Source: Bisbaumannia pacifica
GTDB taxonomy: Bacteria; Pseudomonadota; Gammaproteobacteria; Pseudomonadales; Halomonadaceae
Direction of reading: 5' to 3'
Length of the DNA: 64,000 nt
Assembly (NCBI RefSeq): GCF_007989625.1
Contig: NZ_BJUK01000003.1
Span: 1 to 64,000, forward strand
Positions 59,954 to 64,000 of the stretch are shown piece by piece. The position numbers and the translations under genes are program-made. Every line of letters begins with the position of its first letter. Positions within the stretch are counted from its first letter, which is position 1. The notes below the pieces were generated by a model. It ran no database searches and was not told the DNA's origin. It worked only from the letters and a program-made list of their open reading frames with translations.

Positions 59954-60484
59954 ATGAGTCAAGCACCAAGCAGCGCCGCCGATCCGCGCGGGCCCATCGT
60001 CTCCTCCGAGCACCTGTCGCGCAGCGCCCAGGAGCTCTCGGAATTCGAATTCGGCCTGATCATCTCCAGCCACGCCTTCAACCGCTGGATGGTGCGCTGC
60101 ATGACCGCCAGCGGCTACCCGGAGCTGGGGGCCCTGGACGTGCTGGTGCTGCATAGCGTCAATCACCGCGAGCGCGCCAAGCGCCAGGCGGATATCTGCC
60201 TGGTGCTCAACGTGGAGGACACCCATACGGTGACCTATGCGCTGAAGAAGCTCACCAAGCTGGGCCTGGTCGGCGGCGAGAAGCACGGCAAGGAGACCTT
60301 CTTCCGCACCAGCGAGGCGGGCCGGGCGGCGTGCATGAAGTATGCGGAGATTCGCGAAGCCTGCCTGGTGGAGTCGCTCTCCTCCATGGGCATCGGCCGC
60401 GAGGAGATGCACCAGATCGCCGGCATGCTCAGGGCCATGTCGGGGCTCTATGATCAGGCGGCACGCTCCGCCGCCTCGCTGTAA
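59954..60484 (+). CDS. MarR-type winged-helix regulator
   Basis: The 176-aa protein has a winged-helix domain over about residues 55-135 (ELGALDVLVLHSVNHRERAK, LVLNVEDTHTVTYALKKLTK, LGLVGGEKHGKETFFRTSEA). It resembles the MarR-like regulators found with TRAP transporters in Halomonas-type genomes. Its gene begins at the base after the dctM stop, so it is in the same operon and probably controls this transporter and the divergent pxp genes. Confidence 0.85.
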   Translation: MSQAPSSAADPRGPIVSSEHLSRSAQELSEFEFGLIISSHAFNRWMVRCMTASGYPELGALDVLVLHSVNHRERAKRQADICLVLNVEDTHTVTYALKKLTKLGLVGGEKHGKETFFRTSEAGRAACMKYAEIREACLVESLSSMGIGREEMHQIAGMLRAMSGLYDQAARSAASL

Positions 60485-60530
60485 GACTCGCCCGCTCGTC
60501 GACGGCACCGCCCTCGGGCGGCGCCGTCGT

Positions 60531-62354
60531 TCATGCCTCTACGCGACGGGGATTCTTGGGATAGTAGCGCTCTGGCATCTGCTCGATATGCGAGAAGAAG
60601 CGGGTGTCCTTGTAGGGCATCTTCATAAAGCCCGAGACGCCGAGTCCCTCGATCAGCCCCACGGCGCTCAGGATATCGTCCAGGTAGTGGCGGAACTCCG
60701 CCTCCCGAGCCGGGTCGAGCAGCCGGTAGTAGCTATGGATCTTGAGGTGGTTGGGCAGCGCCTCGAAGATGATCATGCCGGTGTGGTGGATCTGGTTGAG
60801 GGCCTCCAGGGAGAGGATGATCTCGTCGGGGAGCACCAGGAACTCCTCCGGGTCGGGGCCATCCTCGAAGTAGGAGTGGACCCGGCTGCGGTCCTCCAGC
60901 TCGGGGGCGGCGCTCACCTCGTAGGGCAGGCACATGCCCGGCGTGAGGCGAAACGGCTGCTCCGGGCCGTGGCGGTCGATATGCAGGGTGTCCCGGGCAT
61001 TGAACAGGCAGCTCTTGAAGATGCCCTGGCGATAGATGCCCCGCGCCAGGTTGACCAGGTTGTTGACCGCCGCCACGAAGGCGGGCTTGAGCGCCGGGTC
61101 ATGCAGGTTGAGGGAGGTGTCGATATAGACGCCGTCGGCCTCCCAGCGCACCGCCAGTCCCCCCACCACCGGGTACTTGCCGAGCCGGCTCACCGCCGCC
61201 AGGAAGGCCTTCTCGGTCTCGCCCATGCCCTGCATAAAGTTCTTGTAGTAGCGATCCAGTTGGACGTCGTTGACGTCGTTGAGGGTCTCCTCGGCATGCT
61301 CCTCGCGCAGGAAGGCCTTGCGCGAGGAGTAGACCACGGTGTCGATCTCGCGGCCGGCGGGTCGCGCCCAGACCGGCACCTGGGCGCTCTCGGCGGGCGT
61401 CGGCAGGTCGACCATTACCACCCGGGCCAGGCGCGGCATCTCGCGCAGGAAGTAGTCCCCGGCCCGGGCCCGCAGGCCGGGATCCGGGTCGAGCATGGCA
61501 TCCAGCAGGCGGGCGAACTCCATGGGCAGGCCCAGGGAGATGGCGGGGATCACCCGGTGACCGAAGCGGCAGGACTGGGCCGAGGCCAGGGCATAGAGGG
61601 TGGCGGCGGCGCCCTGCTCGTCGAAGCGCGGCGAAGAGAGGGCCCCATTCAGTTGCTCCTCGCCGATAAAGTAGACATCCCCCAGCCGGGCATTGGTCTG
61701 CTGGAGGTTGTCGGACATCAGTTCCATGACATTGGACGCCACGAACTGGCCATTGGCGTCCAACTGGGCGAACACCGAGGAGCCCCAGTCGATCAGCGCC
61801 ACCTCCTCCCGGGCGGCATCGAAGACCAGGTTGGAGGGTTTGATATCGCCGTGGATCACCGGCTTGCCGGTGACGCCGGATTCCCGGCGCAGGTGGCGCA
61901 GGATATCCGCCAGCTGATCGGCGATGCGCACCACCAGGCGCGGCGACAGTCGCCCCTCCCCGAGCGACACCTCCTCGAGGTTGAGGCCCGGGGCCCGCTC
62001 CATCACCAGGATCGACTGGTTGCGCACCCGCTGGTAGGCGATCAGCCGGGGCACCCGGGGGTGCTCCACCTGCTCGAGCATAAAGGCCTCCTCCTCGAGG
62101 CGTTCCTGGAGGTGGGCCGGCAAGGTGACGCGGCTGAACTTGAAGACGTACTGCTGGCCGAGGGCGGTGATCCCGGCGAAGACGAAGCCGTAGGCGCCCT
62201 TTCCCACCAGCTCGATCTCCCGGTAGCCGAGCTGCTCGAGCTGGGTGCGGCAAAGGGCCACCCACTCACGCAGCTTGCGGGCATCGTCCTGGCTGAGCAG
62301 GTAGATGGACTGCTCTTCGGGAATATAGAACTGCTGCAGGGGCGCCTGGCTCAT
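60531..62354 (-). CDS. Ser/Thr protein kinase-like protein with large unassigned C-terminus
   Basis: The 607-aa protein has a Hanks-type kinase fold in residues of about 45-300: glycine loop VGKGAYGFVF (50-59), Lys72 in VFKFSRV, catalytic loop HGDIKPSNLVF with Asp170 and Asn175, and DWG (189-191) in place of DFG. The catalytic residues are kept, so it may be active. Residues of about 310-607 (for example LDRYYKNFMQGMGETEKAFL and RIDRHGPEQPF-like region) match no family I recognise. No membrane segment or PASTA repeats are seen. AGGAG lies 5 nt before the ATG at 62354. It is transcribed alone; substrates are unknown. Confidence 0.8.
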   Translation of the reverse strand: MSQAPLQQFYIPEEQSIYLLSQDDARKLREWVALCRTQLEQLGYREIELVGKGAYGFVFAGITALGQQYVFKFSRVTLPAHLQERLEEEAFMLEQVEHPRVPRLIAYQRVRNQSILVMERAPGLNLEEVSLGEGRLSPRLVVRIADQLADILRHLRRESGVTGKPVIHGDIKPSNLVFDAAREEVALIDWGSSVFAQLDANGQFVASNVMELMSDNLQQTNARLGDVYFIGEEQLNGALSSPRFDEQGAAATLYALASAQSCRFGHRVIPAISLGLPMEFARLLDAMLDPDPGLRARAGDYFLREMPRLARVVMVDLPTPAESAQVPVWARPAGREIDTVVYSSRKAFLREEHAEETLNDVNDVQLDRYYKNFMQGMGETEKAFLAAVSRLGKYPVVGGLAVRWEADGVYIDTSLNLHDPALKPAFVAAVNNLVNLARGIYRQGIFKSCLFNARDTLHIDRHGPEQPFRLTPGMCLPYEVSAAPELEDRSRVHSYFEDGPDPEEFLVLPDEIILSLEALNQIHHTGMIIFEALPNHLKIHSYYRLLDPAREAEFRHYLDDILSAVGLIEGLGVSGFMKMPYKDTRFFSHIEQMPERYYPKNPRRVEA

Positions 62355-62650
62355 CGACTCTCCTGATTGGGGCCCCGGGACACCCGAGGTGGTATGCCGG
62401 GGCTTTCCTGGGGGCAGGCGCTCCGGAAGGCCGGCTCCGCGCAAAGACGCTGTAAATCCATCCCTGGACGCTCGACTTTTTCCTGCGGCGCTTCGCTATC
62501 CTGCTCCGCTTGCAGGGCCGGAGTAGTCCCTCCATGGCCTACCCGTGCGGAGACATGCTCCTCACCCCTGAAAAAGACGCTTTGCTCCGGCCTGCCCCCA
62601 GCGCCCCTCACCATACGCCGGCGATAGCCCCGGGGCGCCGGGCACAGGTT
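62355..62650. other. Intergenic region upstream of the kinase-like gene
   Basis: This 296-bp stretch has no supported gene. It should contain the kinase promoter and the 3' end of the E2 transcript. No clear terminator or dyad was recognised. Confidence 0.4.
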
Positions 62651-64000
62651 CTACAACGCCAATAGCAGGCTCTCGGGATCCTCCAGATAGCCCTTCCAGG
62701 CATTGGCGAAGCGGGCGATGGTACCGCCATCGATCAGCCGGTGGTCGCCGCACCAGGTGGCGGTCATGATCGCCCGGCGTACCACCTGGCCGTCGGCATC
62801 GAAGCGCGGCAGCCACTGGGTCTTGCCGATGGCGACGATGGCCGCCTCCGGGGCATTGATGATCGGCACCGCATAGGTGCCGCCCAGGGCGCCGATATTG
62901 GAGATGGTCACGGTGCCGCCGGTGAGGTCCGATGGCGCGACGCGCCCCTCCCGGGCCGCCTCGGTCAGGCGACTCACCTCGGCGGCGATCTCCAGCAGGC
63001 TGAGCCGCTCCACCCGCTTGACGTTGGGCACGATCAGGCCCGCCTTGCCATCCACCGCCATGCCCACGTTGACCTCGGGCAGGTAGTGGATCTCCGCGGC
63101 GGCCTCGTCCAGCCGGCTGTTGAGGATCGGGTACTCGAGCGCGGCCAGGGCCAGCGCCTTCATAAAGAAGGGCATCAGGGTCAGGCGCGCGCCGCGGGCC
63201 TCGGCCTTGACCTTGAGGCGCTCTCGCAGAGTCACCAGCTCGGTGACATCGAACTCGTCGCCATAGGCGAAATGGGGGATCGACTGGGCCGAGGCGACCA
63301 TGCGCTTGGCCATGGCCGCCTGGACGCCGCGCAGCGGCTCCACCCGGACTTCGCCCTGAGGCGCTCCACCGGCCCGGGCCGAGTCAGGCGTGGGACTCGG
63401 TTGCGACGCAGTGGCCGGCTCTTTCTCGCCACCCTGGGGCGACTCCAGATAGCGCAGTACATCCTCCTTGAGCACCCGCCCGTCCTTGCCGGAGCCGGGA
63501 ATCGTCGCCAGGGTCAGGCCGTGCTCGCGCACCAGGCGGCGCACCGCGGGACTGGCGGGGGTCCGCCCATAGGAGCCCTTTCCTTTCACTGGCTCCTGGG
63601 TCTCCTTGACGGGCGTCGGCTGCGCCGGGGCTGCCCCCCGAGCAGGAGCCGCGGCCTGGCGCTGGGCGGCGCCTTGGGCCGGCTGGGGAGACGCGGCCTC
63701 GGCCTCGCCGCCCTCCGGCAGGTAGGCGAATAGCGGCGTATGCACTCGGGCGCTCTCACCTTGGCCGTAGTGGAGCCGGGTCACCCGCCCCGCCTCCGGG
63801 GCGGTGATCTCGACCATCGCCTTGTCGGTCATCACGTCCACCACCGGCTGATCCTCGGCGACCGTCTCGCCCTCGGCGATGCGCCACTCGACGATCTCGC
63901 ACTCGACGATGCCTTCGCCGATATCCGGCAGGATAAAGTCCTTGCCGACGGCGGTCACCTCGCCGGCGCTGGCGGAGGGCTCGGGCGCCGCCTCACCGGG
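62651..64000 (-). CDS. Dihydrolipoamide acyltransferase (E2), N-terminus beyond window
   Basis: The visible 450 residues comprise an Ala/Pro-rich linker at the window edge (PGEAAPEPSASAGE), a lipoyl domain with the lipoylated Lys in VVDVMTDKAMVEITAPEAG, a long Ala/Pro linker, a subunit-binding domain (ASPAVRRLVREHGLTLATIP) and the 2-oxoacid dehydrogenase catalytic domain ending with the active site CGDHRLIDGG. The frame stays open to the edge, so at least one more N-terminal part, probably another lipoyl domain, lies outside. It belongs to a pyruvate or branched-chain complex; E1 and E3 genes are not visible. Confidence 0.9.
   Translation of the reverse strand, partial: PGEAAPEPSASAGEVTAVGKDFILPDIGEGIVECEIVEWRIAEGETVAEDQPVVDVMTDKAMVEITAPEAGRVTRLHYGQGESARVHTPLFAYLPEGGEAEAASPQPAQGAAQRQAAAPARGAAPAQPTPVKETQEPVKGKGSYGRTPASPAVRRLVREHGLTLATIPGSGKDGRVLKEDVLRYLESPQGGEKEPATASQPSPTPDSARAGGAPQGEVRVEPLRGVQAAMAKRMVASAQSIPHFAYGDEFDVTELVTLRERLKVKAEARGARLTLMPFFMKALALAALEYPILNSRLDEAAAEIHYLPEVNVGMAVDGKAGLIVPNVKRVERLSLLEIAAEVSRLTEAAREGRVAPSDLTGGTVTISNIGALGGTYAVPIINAPEAAIVAIGKTQWLPRFDADGQVVRRAIMTATWCGDHRLIDGGTIARFANAWKGYLEDPESLLLAL

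Noticed and set aside
1-64000. CRISPR arrays, rRNA operons and complete insertion sequences
   Set aside because: No regularly spaced short repeats, no rRNA sequence and no transposase with terminal inverted repeats were seen.

Overview
The window is high-GC gammaproteobacterial chromosome, most likely from the Halomonadaceae (Halomonas or a close relative). This rests on the high GC content, the E. coli-like order gloB/yafS/rnhA/dnaQ, and the load of Na+/H+ antiporters, TRAP and peptide ABC transporters and catabolic genes for glutarate, 5-oxoproline and formamide. The genus is an inference; there is no rRNA in the window.

Region 1 (about 0.3-11.8 kb) is accessory DNA between the 3' end of ssb and a K+/H+ antiporter gene. 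It looks like two tandem integrative elements at a serine tRNA. The left one (about 1.15-4.92 kb) holds an AT-rich SIR2-domain gene, probably anti-phage, and a tightly overlapping module of small phage-type genes ending in a tyrosine integrase. It stops at a tRNA-Ser(UGA) remnant that has the anticodon arm, variable arm, T arm and 3' acceptor strand but no 5' half. The right element (4908-11761) is bounded by a 20-bp direct repeat copied from the tRNA 3' end. It carries a second integrase, a BRO-N protein, an extra RNase HI, two coupled small genes, a KilA-N protein, a serine recombinase and an unknown 149-aa protein. The BRO-N and KilA-N genes face each other behind a perfect 36-bp inverted copy of the same leader, start codon included, and the serine recombinase gene lies just outside one copy.

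Region 2 (11.9-27.8 kb) is core-like: NhaP2-type antiporter, a THI5/NMT1-type binding protein, a YbfF-type esterase, the queuosine-precursor transporter yhhQ, an NhaC-type antiporter, prpE, an ArsR regulator, sohB, an SCP2 lipid-binding protein under a PsrA-like operator, nudC-dnaQ-rnhA-yafS, gloB and mltD.

Region 3 (27.9-46.2 kb) has the yejABEF peptide importer, two cyclic-di-GMP enzymes (a diguanylate cyclase with an I-site, and a periplasmic-sensor EAL protein), rsuA, an omega-amidase, rarD, metY, a chemoreceptor with its ligand domain at the C-terminus, a SulP transporter and a secreted fasciclin protein. The fasciclin gene is divergent from an ECF sigma/anti-sigma pair.

Region 4 (47.6-64 kb) is catabolic: fmdA-fmdB, a periplasmic amino-acid racemase, the glutarate/L-2-hydroxyglutarate genes (glaH, lhgO, glaR), a gdx/sugE guanidinium exporter under a guanidine-II riboswitch, 5-oxoprolinase pxpABC divergent from a TRAP transporter plus MarR-type regulator, a Ser/Thr-kinase-like protein with a large unassigned C-terminal half, and an E2 acyltransferase cut by the window edge.

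The most interesting material is the right-hand element with its mirrored regulator genes, the SIR2 gene, the structured DNA upstream of the NhaC antiporter, and the kinase-like protein.
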